Part shown: positions 1 to 8,791 of the stretch, in pieces | Layout: the number at the start of each line of letters is the position of its first letter | How positions within the stretch are numbered: position 1 is the first letter of the stretch | Assembly: GCA_030546905.1 (NCBI GenBank) | Contig: JAUOPI010000001.1 | Span: forward strand, 307,766 to 371,765 | DNA length: 64,000 bases | Source: Granulosicoccaceae sp. 1_MG-2023 | GTDB lineage: Bacteria > Pseudomonadota > Gammaproteobacteria > Granulosicoccales > Granulosicoccaceae | Direction of reading: 5' to 3' | Translations under genes and position numbers: made by a program | The notes under the pieces: model-generated | The model's input: the letters and a program-made list of their open reading frames with translations, nothing else | Told to the model about the DNA's origin: nothing | The model's database searches: none

Positions 1-30
1 ATGACCACACAGGAGCGGAATCCCGACTGA
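1..30 (+). CDS. possible 3' end of an upstream gene
   Basis: The first codons of the window read open and end in a TGA whose last base is the A of the next gene's ATG (TGATG arrangement). This would fit the tail of an upstream gene translationally coupled to the ZIP transporter. Only nine codons are visible, so nothing can be said about the product, and it could be chance. Confidence 0.25.
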   Translation: MTTQERNPD

Positions 31-827
31 TGGAAACGGTTCAGGTCACAACTCAACATATCATTCTGAACGGTTTTCTCGGCAGCCTGGCGGCGGGCAT
101 GATGACCGCGGTCGGCGGCTTCGGCGTCTATGCCGTGCGCGAGCTTTCGCAACGCCTTGAAGATGGTCTGCTCAGCTTTGCCGCCGGGGTCATGCTGGCG
201 GCGTCGTTTTTTTCCCTGATTCTGCCGGCGATTGAGTTCGGCACGGATTTCTACCACAACGAATCGCTGGCGGTACTGATTGTGTCGCTGGCCATTCTGG
301 CCGGCGCTTTCGGTCTTTTCTGGTTGCATAAACACCTGCCCCACGAACACTTCAATACCGGTCACGAAGGCCCGGCCTCGGAAACCATCAGCCGGATCTG
401 GTTGTTTATTTTTGCCATTACTTTGCACAACTTCCCTGAGGGCATGGCGGTCGGCGTGGGCTTTGCCAACGGTGATACGGCGAACGGTTTCTCCCTGGCC
501 ACCGGGATCGGTCTGCAGAATGTGCCGGAAGGCTTTGCCGTGGCAATCTCCTTGCTGTCCATCGGCTATTCACGTACCCGCGCCTTTCTGATCGCCTCAT
601 TGACGGGACTGGCCGAACCGATCGGCGGCCTGTTCGGCAGTGCGCTGGTCAGTGTTTCAGGACCGATGATGCCGATTGCCCTGGCGCTTTCAGCCGGTGC
701 CATGTTGTTTATTATCTCCGACGAGATTATCCCCGAGACGCACCGGCGCGGTTTCGAAACCGTCGCCACCTTCAGCCTGCTGGCCGGTTTCGTGTGCATG
801 ATGTATCTCGACGCCACACTCGGCTGA
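30..827 (+). CDS. ZIP-family divalent metal transporter
   Basis: Inner-membrane carrier of the ZIP (ZupT/GufA-like) family, which imports zinc and other divalent cations. At 265 residues it has the usual bacterial length and about eight hydrophobic segments. The two signature metal-site helices are visible: HNFPEG at residues 133-138 and QNVPEG at 163-168. A His-rich cytoplasmic loop (residues 100-112, HKHLPHEHFNTGH) lies before the first signature, as in other ZIPs. The start overlaps a TGA (TGATG), with AGGAG about 14 bases upstream. No metal regulator is adjacent. Family assignment is firm; the transported metal is not determinable. Confidence 0.92.
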   Translation: METVQVTTQHIILNGFLGSLAAGMMTAVGGFGVYAVRELSQRLEDGLLSFAAGVMLAASFFSLILPAIEFGTDFYHNESLAVLIVSLAILAGAFGLFWLHKHLPHEHFNTGHEGPASETISRIWLFIFAITLHNFPEGMAVGVGFANGDTANGFSLATGIGLQNVPEGFAVAISLLSIGYSRTRAFLIASLTGLAEPIGGLFGSALVSVSGPMMPIALALSAGAMLFIISDEIIPETHRRGFETVATFSLLAGFVCMMYLDATLG

Positions 828-839
828 TCCTGCCTGCCA

Positions 840-860
840 CGCGCCGCATTCTGCGGCGCG
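840..860 (+). terminator. hairpin terminator after ZIP gene
   Basis: Perfect 8-bp GC-rich stem (CGCGCCGC / GCGGCGCG) with a 5-base loop, 12 bases after the ZIP stop codon. The following tract (GTTGTTA) is only weakly T-rich, so efficiency is uncertain. Confidence 0.6.
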
Positions 861-1432
861 GTTGTTATGCCTGTCCTGTATTGCCTTGCGGCGTGTCCTG
901 CCTGTGTAAAATTTTTTATGGGGTGAAAAATAAAATGTAGGATATTTGTCGAAATCCCGATGCTAGACTTTGCCACGGTATTGCATATGAGCCGCTCGGG
1001 CCCGGTGTCGGGACGCTTTCTCTCTGCGATAGCGACCGGCCTCTGCCGCAGCGCAGGTGACCGGCTCATTGTTGCAGGTCTTCGACGAAGCCGATGTGCT
1101 GTTTGACGCAGGATGGCCGGAGATTTACACCAGCCGGGCTTGTGTTTCTACGCGGCTGAAGTCCGTCGTCGGGCCGGGCGTTTGATGCGCTTGGTACCAC
1201 GAATTACACAGGTTTTTTGCACAACAACCGGAAGCAGACTCACTGACGGTAGCGGGCTTGTATTCGTGCTTGTCAGCGTTTGAGCGATCCGGTGGCATAC
1301 CGGTCGGGGCGGTCTCGGTACTGCCGCGCCTTCTGCTGTACCGCGAAGACCAGACCGGGACATTGCGATATTGATCCGAGGTGAACCGAAGCCGGCGCCG
1401 GTGTGGGTCACTGACTTTACTCAGGATGTTTA
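861..1432. other. 572-base stretch without a recognisable gene
   Basis: An AT-rich patch (about 908-960, with runs such as AAATTTTTT and GAAAAATAAAAT) could hold a promoter. The rest is GC-richer with no convincing reading frame on either strand: the open frames lack ribosome sites and resemble no family I know. It may contain the aroQ leader; AGGA at 1423-1426 is the aroQ ribosome site. Confidence 0.4.
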
Positions 1433-1894
1433 ATGATGAAATCAATATTGATACTGAACGGGCCTAATCTGAATCTGCTGGGGCAGCGGGAACCGGAGAC
1501 CTACGGTCACACCACGCTGGCGGACGTTGAGGCCATGTGCAAAAGCGTCGCCGCCGGTTTGGGATTGCAGGCCGAATGTGCGCAATCGAATCTGGAAGGC
1601 GAGTTGATTGAAATCCTGCATGAGGCAGGCCGGCGTGTAAAAGAAGGCGAGCTGATCGGCGTGGTCTTTAATCCGGGCGCTTACACACACACCTCGGTGG
1701 CTTTGCACGATGCCATCGCCGGTGCTGAAGTGCCGGTGGTCGAATGCCATATCAGCAATGTGCACAAGCGCGAGCAGTTCCGCCACCATTCGTTTATTTC
1801 GCCGGTGGCCATAGGTGTACTGGCCGGCTTTGGTGTGCGTGGCTACGAGCTGGCCATCCGTGCACTGGCTGCCCACGCAGAGGACGCGGGCTGA
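1433..1894 (+). CDS. aroQ: type II 3-dehydroquinate dehydratase
   Basis: Cytoplasmic dodecameric shikimate-pathway enzyme converting 3-dehydroquinate to 3-dehydroshikimate. Family landmarks are the N-terminal [18 protein letters not shown] block with the essential Arg and the Tyr of the flexible lid, [11 protein letters not shown] in the middle, and [13 protein letters not shown] with the catalytic His region. The length (153 residues) is standard. Two adjacent ATGs (1433, 1436) are possible starts; AGGA at 1423-1426 is better spaced for the second. In many gammaproteobacteria aroQ precedes accB/accC, but here it is followed by a patatin gene. Confidence 0.96.
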   Translation: MMKSILILNGPNLNLLGQREPETYGHTTLADVEAMCKSVAAGLGLQAECAQSNLEGELIEILHEAGRRVKEGELIGVVFNPGAYTHTSVALHDAIAGAEVPVVECHISNVHKREQFRHHSFISPVAIGVLAGFGVRGYELAIRALAAHAEDAG

Positions 1895-1988
1895 GGGTTC
1901 GGCGCCGCGCTTAGCGGCAGACCCGGGCGCTCATTAATGCAGCGCAACACGGTATAATAGTGACCGTGAAAACAACCGGATCTTACCC

Positions 1989-3053
1989 ATGAACCCGAAT
2001 CTGCTGTCGGTCCTTGCGGGGCGTAAAGCCCGCGCGATTATTGAAGACGGCGGGCTGAGCATGGATCGCGTGCGGGTACTGGCGGCGGCCTCAGGCGGCC
2101 CGAAATGGCTGGTGCTCTCACAGATCGACCGTGTGCTCTGCCAGCTGCTCAAAGAGCGCCGCACGCCGCTCTATGGCGTCGGTTCCTCGGTCGGAAGCTG
2201 GCGCCTGGCGGCCCACGCCATGCCCGATTCGCCGGCTGCATTCGATGCGCTTGAGCATGCCTATGTGCATCAGCGCTATAAGGGGCACCCGTCTGTGCAG
2301 GAAGTCTCTGCTGTGGCGCGTGACATGATGAATGCGTTTTTGCCGCCGGGTACGGATGCGCCCTTACACCATCCCTGGCTGAAGTTTGCCTGGGTTGCCG
2401 TGCGCAGTCGCGGTCCCGGCGCATCGCCTCTGCGCGTCGCGCAGATGTTGCATTTGCTTGGCGCCGGTCTGGGCAATGCGGTGTCACGCCGCGCACTGAA
2501 TCTGTTCTTTGAGCGGGCGGTGTTTTTCTCGCCGGGTTTTGAGCAAGGTCTGATCGGTGCGGATCAGCTGCGCACCCACTGGTATCCGCTGGAGCAGGCC
2601 AATTTGCATCCGGCTTTGCTGGCCTCAGGCTCGATCCCTCTGGTGTTGGACGCGGTGCGTGATATTCCGGGTGCGCGGCCCGGTGCTTATTACGATGGCG
2701 GGATCAGCGATTACCATCTCAATCTCAACTACCGCTTGGGCGATGATGAGATTATTCTCATGCCGCATTTTTATCCGCACATCACGCCCGGCTGGTTCGA
2801 CAAAGCCCTTAAATACCGCAAACCCCGCACTGCCTGGCTGGATAATCTGGTTCTGATCTCGCCGTCGCCGTCCTTTGTGGCAAGTCTGCCGGGCGGCACG
2901 ATTCCGGATCGCAAAGACTTCGAGCGTTTTTATGAGCGGGACGAGGCGCGGATTGCGCAGTGGAATGAGGTAATCCGTCGCTGCGAGGCTCTGGCCGAGG
3001 CGTTTGCGGCACTGATGTCGGGTAAGCCGGTCGCGGCGGGCGCGCTCAATTAA
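1989..3053 (+). CDS. patatin-like phospholipase
   Basis: Predicted serine lipid acyl hydrolase. The Ser-Asp dyad context is present: a glycine-rich oxyanion segment (AAASGGPKW, residues 32-40), the nucleophile motif GSSVG near residues 66-70, and the DGG of the catalytic Asp (YYDGGISDY, around residue 236). No signal peptide is evident, so it is likely cytoplasmic or membrane-peripheral. It ends 4 bases inside the convergent Nudix gene. Substrate is unknown. The ribosome site is weak. Confidence 0.8.
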   Translation: MNPNLLSVLAGRKARAIIEDGGLSMDRVRVLAAASGGPKWLVLSQIDRVLCQLLKERRTPLYGVGSSVGSWRLAAHAMPDSPAAFDALEHAYVHQRYKGHPSVQEVSAVARDMMNAFLPPGTDAPLHHPWLKFAWVAVRSRGPGASPLRVAQMLHLLGAGLGNAVSRRALNLFFERAVFFSPGFEQGLIGADQLRTHWYPLEQANLHPALLASGSIPLVLDAVRDIPGARPGAYYDGGISDYHLNLNYRLGDDEIILMPHFYPHITPGWFDKALKYRKPRTAWLDNLVLISPSPSFVASLPGGTIPDRKDFERFYERDEARIAQWNEVIRRCEALAEAFAALMSGKPVAAGALN

Positions 3054-3709
3054 TCGCGCTCGTAACGCCAGCCCTCGTTGAGCATCCATAAACGGTGACG
3101 CGGCCCCACAGCGTCAAGTTGCAGGGATTCGTAGCCCGCATCCTCCTGATAAAGCGCGCAATGACCGCCGTCGACGGCGGCCAGGCGCGGGCGATAACGG
3201 GCAAACTCCGGCAGGGCAGGGATCTGACCGGCCTTGACGCTGATATCGCGCAGCATCAGCAGGGACACATAGGCCGGTGCCGAGATACGCAGCGCGCCTT
3301 CGGCATGGCGGCGCAGCAGGGCGTCTGCGCTGTCCCAGCAGGCATCGACAATTTCCGAACCGTCTACCTGCACTGCGGCTCTGTGATCAGCCAGACCGAT
3401 GTAAAACCAGGTGGCGTAGCGGTGGCTGCCGCCGGCCGGTGTGGTCCAATGCGAAAACGGCAGCAGCTCAGGGGGACTCAGTTGCAGTGCCGTCTCCTCG
3501 GCTAACTCCCGGCTGGCGGCGCGGCGTGCGGTTTGCTCTTCATCGGCGGCCCGGTCCTGCGGATCAATCTTGCCGCCGGGGAAAACCCAGGTGTCGCCCA
3601 GAAAGGCGATAGCGGCATTGCGTTTGACCAGCAGGATTTCGGTCCGCCCGGCACGTTCGCGCAGCGGGATAACCGATGCGGCAGGTCTTGGCACAATGGC
3701 GTCTGACAT
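3050..3709 (-). CDS. Nudix hydrolase
   Basis: Hydrolase of nucleoside diphosphates linked to another moiety. The Nudix box is recognisable as GGKID...ASRELAEETAL, with a roughly six-residue insertion between the GG and REXXEE halves; such insertions occur in the NUDT7/NUDT19-like (CoA pyrophosphatase) branch, but no further support for CoA specificity is visible. An N-terminal beta strand with ILLVKR and WVFPGG precedes the box. The length of 219 residues suits this branch. Monocistronic, convergent with the patatin gene, overlapping by 4 bases. Confidence 0.85.
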   Translation of the reverse strand: MSDAIVPRPAASVIPLRERAGRTEILLVKRNAAIAFLGDTWVFPGGKIDPQDRAADEEQTARRAASRELAEETALQLSPPELLPFSHWTTPAGGSHRYATWFYIGLADHRAAVQVDGSEIVDACWDSADALLRRHAEGALRISAPAYVSLLMLRDISVKAGQIPALPEFARYRPRLAAVDGGHCALYQEDAGYESLQLDAVGPRHRLWMLNEGWRYERD

Positions 3710-3792
3710 AGTGGTTTCCGTGACTGTCTGCCGCCATTGTGGGCAATTGCGCGGCGCAGGTCACGCCGCAGTGCAACGAAACCGCAGGTGTT

Positions 3793-4164
3793 TCAGCCGC
3801 CTTTTGCCGGCCACATGCTGCGCTCGAGCTCGGCGCCGTAAGGCGGTGTGGAAGCGGAAAAATAACGCAAGGGCGAGTCGCTGGAGTTAACCAGACCGTG
3901 CGGGTCGTTGGAGGGGATAAACACACACATGCCGGCACTGACTTCGCGGATCTGATCGCCGATGGTCATGCGGCCGTGACCTTCAAGAATAAAATAACAC
4001 TGCTCGGCTTCGTGGGTGTGGATGCCCTGAAAACCGCCTGGCTCCATTTCAACCAGGGTGGCGGTAAGCTTTTTTGCTCCGCTGCTTTCATTGGACACCA
4101 TCAAATAGGATGTGATGCCGTCGCGGGTGTAGTGACGTGCCTGGCTTTTGTCTGTCAGCTTCAT
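3793..4164 (-). CDS. cupin domain protein
   Basis: Small single-domain cupin of 123 residues. Motif 1 is GIHTHEAEQCYFILEGHGRM (His, His, Glu ligands) and motif 2 lies in FIPSNDPHGLVN (His ligand), so a mononuclear metal site seems intact. A strong ribosome site (GAGAGG) precedes the ATG. Cupins of this size have many roles (dioxygenase, isomerase, binding), so no reaction is assigned. Confidence 0.82.
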   Translation of the reverse strand: MKLTDKSQARHYTRDGITSYLMVSNESSGAKKLTATLVEMEPGGFQGIHTHEAEQCYFILEGHGRMTIGDQIREVSAGMCVFIPSNDPHGLVNSSDSPLRYFSASTPPYGAELERSMWPAKGG

Positions 4165-4295
4165 GTCTTTCCTCTCTTGCCGTTGCCGGCGTTTGTTGTT
4201 TTTTAACAGGGCGATGCCGCGGCCCTGTTCTGCGGTGACAGTCTGACTTCACTCTACCCTTTCGCGGGCGCGCCGAACAGCAGTGCGGTGCCGGC

Positions 4296-4748
4296 TTATT
4301 CGCTGAGGCTTATCTTGCGTGTATCGAGTATCAGCGTCAGCTCTGAGCCGTACGTCAGGCCCGGCAGGAACTGCGTCAACACCTCCACCGTGGACGGGTC
4401 CTGAAAGTGGCCGATTTTGGTTGCCGGGTCCGGGTAATAAATCATGCCCTCGTGGATTTGGCCCTGATAGCCGACCCGGCAGCCGGCGAAGAGAAAGTCT
4501 TCCGCAGGAAAATTCTCTGCCCAGCGTACATCACGGAAGACAAAATCCGCTTGCGCGATAGCAAAGCGGATCGGTTTGATCGAGAGGTTTATCGTTGCGC
4601 GGTGATAGACCGACAGGTCGAGACCACCGGCAAGAAAAAACGGCGTCTGCATTTCCAGCGAACCGGCCGGATAGGGATTGTCGCTTGCTTGTCCGGAGGC
4701 AATACGGTGGCCGCGGACCACCACGGCGGGCAGGGATCGGATAGACAT
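4296..4748 (-). CDS. conserved hypothetical protein
   Basis: Protein of 150 residues with no signal peptide or membrane segment and no family I recognise. The ATG at 4748 is chosen because GGAG lies about 10 bases upstream and because a longer reading to 4913 would run through the 3' end of the neighbouring DUF1643 gene and has low-complexity Arg/Ala sequence. The core is beta-rich with aromatic patches (ADFVFRDVRWAENFPAEDF). Confidence 0.6.
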   Translation of the reverse strand: MSIRSLPAVVVRGHRIASGQASDNPYPAGSLEMQTPFFLAGGLDLSVYHRATINLSIKPIRFAIAQADFVFRDVRWAENFPAEDFLFAGCRVGYQGQIHEGMIYYPDPATKIGHFQDPSTVEVLTQFLPGLTYGSELTLILDTRKISLSE

Positions 4749-4831
4749 ACTCGGGTTACTCCGGGTTTTGCTTAACTCCAGGCGCCAAAGTGTAGTCCAA
4801 CAGCGCCTTTTTTCCGCTGCCCGGGGCTGAG

Positions 4832-5296
4832 TCAGGGCATGGGCACGGGGCGCAGCCCGCGCTTGAGATACAGCGGATGGGCCGGCTCGCCGAGACTGTT
4901 CATGCGGATACAATACAAGTCAGGCAGAAAGCGCCGGACGGCATCGGCCCGGCCCATAAAACGCCCGTCATTGCCCCAGGCCGCGACCACCAGATCGGCC
5001 TCGCGGGCCAGCTTTCGCAGCCAGTGATTATTACGCGGCCCGACCGGATCGGCGGCGGCTTTCAGGTCCGAAGGTAAGGTTGCACGGTAGGCAAACAGAT
5101 TCGCTACGGTGAGACGGCCGAAGCCCCAGTCGCGGGCGAAACCGATACAGCGGCGGATGGTCGGATCATTGCGCTGCGCATCGGCCGTGGACGGGTTCAG
5201 ACCGATAATCAGCAGCGAGGGCAGTTGTTCGTCCCAGCAGCGCTGCAGCGCATAGCGGTAGGTACGGCAGCGGGAAAAATTAGCCGAGCTTTGCAT
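4832..5296 (-). CDS. DUF1643 domain protein
   Basis: Full-length DUF1643 protein (154 residues), recognisable by the LIIGLNPSTADA motif near residues 29-40, the following NDPTIRRCIGFARDWGFG block, NLFAYRAT, and VVAAWGN. The fold resembles a uracil-glycosylase-like or Rossmann domain, but the biochemical function is unknown. It lies 83 bases upstream of the hypothetical gene on the same strand and could be co-transcribed with it. Confidence 0.85.
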   Translation of the reverse strand: MQSSANFSRCRTYRYALQRCWDEQLPSLLIIGLNPSTADAQRNDPTIRRCIGFARDWGFGRLTVANLFAYRATLPSDLKAAADPVGPRNNHWLRKLAREADLVVAAWGNDGRFMGRADAVRRFLPDLYCIRMNSLGEPAHPLYLKRGLRPVPMP

Positions 5297-5364
5297 GGGA
5301 TCTCAGACGCGGCGAAACACCCGGTAATTGTCGCAATGCCCGGCTGCGCTGACAAATTTCCCGC

Positions 5365-5529
5365 TCAGCCGGCGACCGTGGCAATCGTGGCCTGCATCAG
5401 CGCGACGACTTTTTCTTCGTCACTGTCCTGGTGCTGCGCGCGGACTTCTCCGCTGCAGACGGTCAGGCCTTGGCCGGCGTTTCTGACCTGCCCCACGGCG
5501 GGTGCTGCCTGATCTACTTCAGGTGGCGG
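5365..5529 (-). pseudogene. C-terminal remnant of a PaaI-type thioesterase
   Basis: Read on the minus strand, about 50 codons end in TGA and spell a typical hotdog-thioesterase C-terminus: VRNAGQGLTVCSGEVRA followed by EEKVVALMQATIATVAG. This is the last two strands of a PaaI/YbgC-like domain. The frame is closed upstream by TAG (5530-5532), there is no ATG, and the N-terminal two thirds are absent, replaced by the next gene. It therefore looks like a decayed fragment; a GTG-initiated short peptide cannot be excluded. Confidence 0.65.
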
Positions 5530-6112
5530 CTAAGGTACGCCGGCGCAGGGTCAGCAAGCCCAGCAGGGTAAAACTGGCCAGACCGATGGCGGCGGGAAAC
5601 AGCGCGGTGGTGACGGAGTAGTGCTCAAGGGCGAGTAACACGAGCACGTTGCGCATGCCGAGCAGGAGAAAAAAGACCATCGATTCAGACCAGGGCCGGT
5701 GCCAGACCTGGCGGTATGTGGGGCCGAAGCCAAGCAGGTCCGCGCCGGTCAGGATGACCACTGCCCAGAGCGGATTGTCAGTCAGATACCAGACCGGCAG
5801 GGAAGACAGGGCGAGCAGCAGAAACAGGCGGTCCGTGCGGGTGACGGTGATATCCGCACGGTAGCGGTAAGCCAACAGTGCCACGCTCAGCGTTGCCAGA
5901 CCGGAAACGCCGATCGGCCAGGCGCCGATACCGGCGCCGTCCTGCAGCTGCGCGATAAACACCAGAAAGGTCGTGGTACCCCAGATCAGCCAGGACACCA
6001 TATGCGGACGTACCCGGCCTTTAATGATGCCGAGCACATAGGGCACAAAACCGCCCACGGTCAGGAGGATGCTGAGGCCGCTGAACAGAAGCCGCCAGTC
6101 GCTTGTGCTCAT
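5519..6112 (-). CDS. PQ-loop-like multi-spanning membrane protein
   Basis: 197 residues with about six to seven hydrophobic segments. Two segments resemble the halves of a SemiSWEET/PQ-loop transporter: VGGFVPYVLGIIKGRV near residues 19-34 and ADLLGFGPTYRQVWHRP near 125-141, each a helix with an internal Pro followed by a basic turn. PQ itself is not conserved (PY and PT instead), so this is a divergent member or analogue. Its 3' end overlaps the open frame of the thioesterase remnant. Confidence 0.6.
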   Translation of the reverse strand: MSTSDWRLLFSGLSILLTVGGFVPYVLGIIKGRVRPHMVSWLIWGTTTFLVFIAQLQDGAGIGAWPIGVSGLATLSVALLAYRYRADITVTRTDRLFLLLALSSLPVWYLTDNPLWAVVILTGADLLGFGPTYRQVWHRPWSESMVFFLLLGMRNVLVLLALEHYSVTTALFPAAIGLASFTLLGLLTLRRRTLAAT

Positions 6113-6258
6113 CGTCTGTGCACCGGGCAGATGTCCGGGGCGGACCGGCAGTACAAGCTTGCTGCGGGGCGTACCGTGCGTGCTGGCATACGATCAAGTC
6201 CTGTTAGCGGTTCGCCGTAGGGCGGTCAGCAGGGCCAATAGCGGCCGGCTGAAACTGA

Positions 6259-7476
6259 TCAGGCCGCCGGGCCGGACAGACGGATCGGGCGGTCGCTGGC
6301 GATTTTAAGCGCGGCGACAAACTGCGTCAGCAACATCACCACAAACAAATACAGCGGGATCTGCCAGTCACCGAGAAAATCGTGCAGCACGCCGAACAGC
6401 ATCGGTCCGCAGGCGGCCAGCAGATAGCCGAAGGACTGACACATGCCGGACAGACTGGCCGAGGTTTGCGGGTCAGCGCCGCGAGCGCCGATCAGCGTCA
6501 GCACCAGCGCAATCATGGTGCCCTGACCTATACCGAAACAGGTCATCCACACATAGGGCAGCTGCAGCGGCGCAAAAGCAAAACCGAACACACCGACGAA
6601 CAAGGGCAGGTGCAATAAGAGCATGGCCAGCTTTTTGTTGCCAATGGCGGAATAGATCACCGGCGCCACCAGCGCGGCCGGAATACCCAGCATATTAAAC
6701 ACGGTCAGCAGCGCCCCTGCCTCGGTTTCACTGCTACCCAGATCGATAAAAATCTTCGCAATCCAGGCCGTGCCGGTATAGAACAGCATCGACTGGCAGC
6801 CGAACATCAGGGCCAGCCACCAGGCGTCGCTGTTGCGCCACAGCGAACCGCTCGGTGCTGCGTTGTTGACCGTATGGTGTTCGTAGCGCAGCATGGGCAG
6901 GCACAGCAGCAGGGTCAGGCCCGCCAGCGCCGACCACATGCCCAGCGACCAGCGCCAGTCGCCGCCGGCCATCTGCATTACGGGAACCGCACTGAAAGCG
7001 GCCAGTGCCGCACCGCCGGACATCACAAAGGTATAGAGCCCGGTGACCAGCGGCAGGTGCGACGCGAAACTGCGTCTGACCAGCGCCGGGGTCAGTACAT
7101 TCATCACCGCAATCGCCGCGCCGACAATCACCGTACCGCCGAGCATGACACTGTACACACCGGTGGTGCGCAGCGCCTGTCCCAGAGCCACAAACAGCAC
7201 CGAGGCGAGCAGAATCCGCTCCAGCCCGTAGCGCCGTCCCAGCCTGGCCGCCGTCACTGACAACAAACCAAAACACAACACCGGAATGGTGGTCAGCAGA
7301 CCCAGTGCCGTACCCGACAGTTGCAGCTTACCGCTGACCACCTCAGCCAGCGGGCCGAGCACCACTATGGCCCCGCGCATATTGGCCGCCAGCAGTAACA
7401 TACCAAGCAAAAAGCCCAGATGGCCGGCCAGATGGCGAAAGCCCGGCGTTGCGGAGGCGGGGGAAGGTGATGACAT
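6259..7476 (-). CDS. MFS transporter, CynX/NimT type
   Basis: Twelve-helix major facilitator of the cyanate/nitroimidazole (CynX/NimT) group. The first helix carries the family's LLLAANMRGAIVVLGPL, followed by GLLTTIPVLCFGLLS and the cytoplasmic loop GRRYGLERIL between helices 2 and 3. The proposed ATG gives 405 residues, matching the family; an in-frame ATG at 7569 would add 31 mostly non-conserved residues and neither start has a clear ribosome site. Substrate is unknown; no cyanase or amidase is adjacent. Confidence 0.82.
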   Translation of the reverse strand: MSSPSPASATPGFRHLAGHLGFLLGMLLLAANMRGAIVVLGPLAEVVSGKLQLSGTALGLLTTIPVLCFGLLSVTAARLGRRYGLERILLASVLFVALGQALRTTGVYSVMLGGTVIVGAAIAVMNVLTPALVRRSFASHLPLVTGLYTFVMSGGAALAAFSAVPVMQMAGGDWRWSLGMWSALAGLTLLLCLPMLRYEHHTVNNAAPSGSLWRNSDAWWLALMFGCQSMLFYTGTAWIAKIFIDLGSSETEAGALLTVFNMLGIPAALVAPVIYSAIGNKKLAMLLLHLPLFVGVFGFAFAPLQLPYVWMTCFGIGQGTMIALVLTLIGARGADPQTSASLSGMCQSFGYLLAACGPMLFGVLHDFLGDWQIPLYLFVVMLLTQFVAALKIASDRPIRLSGPAA

Positions 7477-7607
7477 GGAATCAATCCGTTGCTGTAGGGC
7501 GGCCGACGGCACGCAAAACGACAGATAATAAGCCTTGCTGCCGGCAAGGAACAGGGATTCTGCCCGCATCAGACGGGCAGTTCTGGCAGAAACTGCCCCG
7601 AGCGCGC

Positions 7608-8678
7608 TCAGTAAAACAGGAAAGTCGCGTAACCGGCCACGATGGCCATGGTAAAGATCACGCCGACAAAGGCCGCGATCAGCTTCAGATTGAATAAAGA
7701 ACGCAGCAGAATCAGCTCGGTCAGGCTGGCACCGGCACTGCCGATAATCAGCGCCAGCACGGTGCCGGCGGCCACGCCTTTACTCATCAGGGCCCCGGCC
7801 AGCGGAATCACCGCTTCGGCACGGATGTAGAGCGGTACGCCGATCACTGCGGCAAACGGAATCGCCAGTGGGTTGTCCGGACCGGCGTAACGCTCGAGTA
7901 CACCGGTTGGCATAAAACCATAGATCACGCTGCCGATGGCAATGCCGGCCAGCAGATAGGGCAGCACGGAGACAAAGTCTGCCCAGGTCTCGCGCCATAA
8001 ACCGTGATATTTCCCCGTCGCCGGAGGCGCCGCGGTGCTTGCGCAACAGTCTGACTCAGTCGTGGCCGGGCTGGCGCAACAAGCGGCCGGTTCCGGCGCG
8101 GGTGCGGCACAGCAAGCGGCCGGTGCCGGTTCGGGTTTCGCTTCACAGCAACTGCTGACCGCCGGCGCAGCATCGCAACAACTGTTGCTGTCCTCTGCTG
8201 TGTCAGCGCAGCCGGCGCTGCTGCAACTGTTCTGCGCGTCTGCGTCCGCGCGGATATGGCGTTCAAAGCCGAGCTGCTGTAGCGACCAGCCGGCCGCCAC
8301 CGAGACCGTCAATGCCGCCAGTACGTATATCGCCGTGAGATTAAAACCGAAGGTCGCCCACAACAGCACCACGATCACCGGATTCAGCAGCGGTGAAGAA
8401 AACAGGAACACCATCATCGGCCCGAATCCGGCCCGTGCGCGGATCAGACCTTTGAGCATGGGAATGGTCGAACAGCTGCAAAACGGCGTGATTGCCCCCA
8501 GTAAGGCCGCAAGCATATAGCTGCGGCGGCGCGATGCACTGAGCGCTGCCTCGATTCGGGCCGGCGGGATATGCCGTTGCAGCACGCCCACCAGAAAACT
8601 GATTGCCAGAAACAAGAGCGACAGTTCGAGTGCAAGGAAGACGAACATGCGCAGGGTTTCCTGTAACGCCGGTGACAT
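7608..8678 (-). CDS. ArsP/DUF318-type permease with Cys-rich loop
   Basis: Permease of the UPF0718 family, which includes ArsP, an efflux protein for trivalent organoarsenicals. Two four-helix halves are visible (residues 1-135 and 230-356), and the conserved TPFCSCSTIP motif (64-73) is intact. The central cytoplasmic loop (145-222) is highly unusual: it holds twelve cysteines, five of them as CC pairs (167-168, 177-178, 189-190, 200-201, 211-212), separated by Ala/Pro/Glu linkers. It is transcribed divergently from an ArsR regulator with a shared operator region. Metalloid or metal efflux is a reasonable inference; the substrate is not known. Confidence 0.85.
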   Translation of the reverse strand: MSPALQETLRMFVFLALELSLLFLAISFLVGVLQRHIPPARIEAALSASRRRSYMLAALLGAITPFCSCSTIPMLKGLIRARAGFGPMMVFLFSSPLLNPVIVVLLWATFGFNLTAIYVLAALTVSVAAGWSLQQLGFERHIRADADAQNSCSSAGCADTAEDSNSCCDAAPAVSSCCEAKPEPAPAACCAAPAPEPAACCASPATTESDCCASTAAPPATGKYHGLWRETWADFVSVLPYLLAGIAIGSVIYGFMPTGVLERYAGPDNPLAIPFAAVIGVPLYIRAEAVIPLAGALMSKGVAAGTVLALIIGSAGASLTELILLRSLFNLKLIAAFVGVIFTMAIVAGYATFLFY

Positions 8679-8693
8679 TATGCTCTCCTATAT

Positions 8694-8709
8694 TTCTGGA
8701 ATTATCGAA
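8694..8709. promoter_or_regulatory. imperfect ArsR-type operator
   Basis: The right half AATTATCGAA (8700-8709) is identical to the right half of the perfect palindrome at 8757-8772; the left half (TTCTGG) is degenerate. It lies just upstream of the permease start and is probably a second, weaker site. Confidence 0.55.
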
Positions 8710-8756
8710 ATAACAGGCTGAACAATAGTTGTGAGCGCGGATGTTGTAAACCATAA

Positions 8757-8772
8757 TTCGATAATTATCGAA
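8757..8772. promoter_or_regulatory. perfect ArsR-type operator palindrome
   Basis: Sixteen-base perfect palindrome TTCGATAATTATCGAA in the divergent intergenic region, 19 bases before the arsR-like ATG. Its size and AT-rich centre suit an ArsR/SmtB dimer; the position predicts control of both the regulator and the permease. Confidence 0.72.
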
Positions 8773-8791
8773 CTATAAGCGGGAGCAGGGA

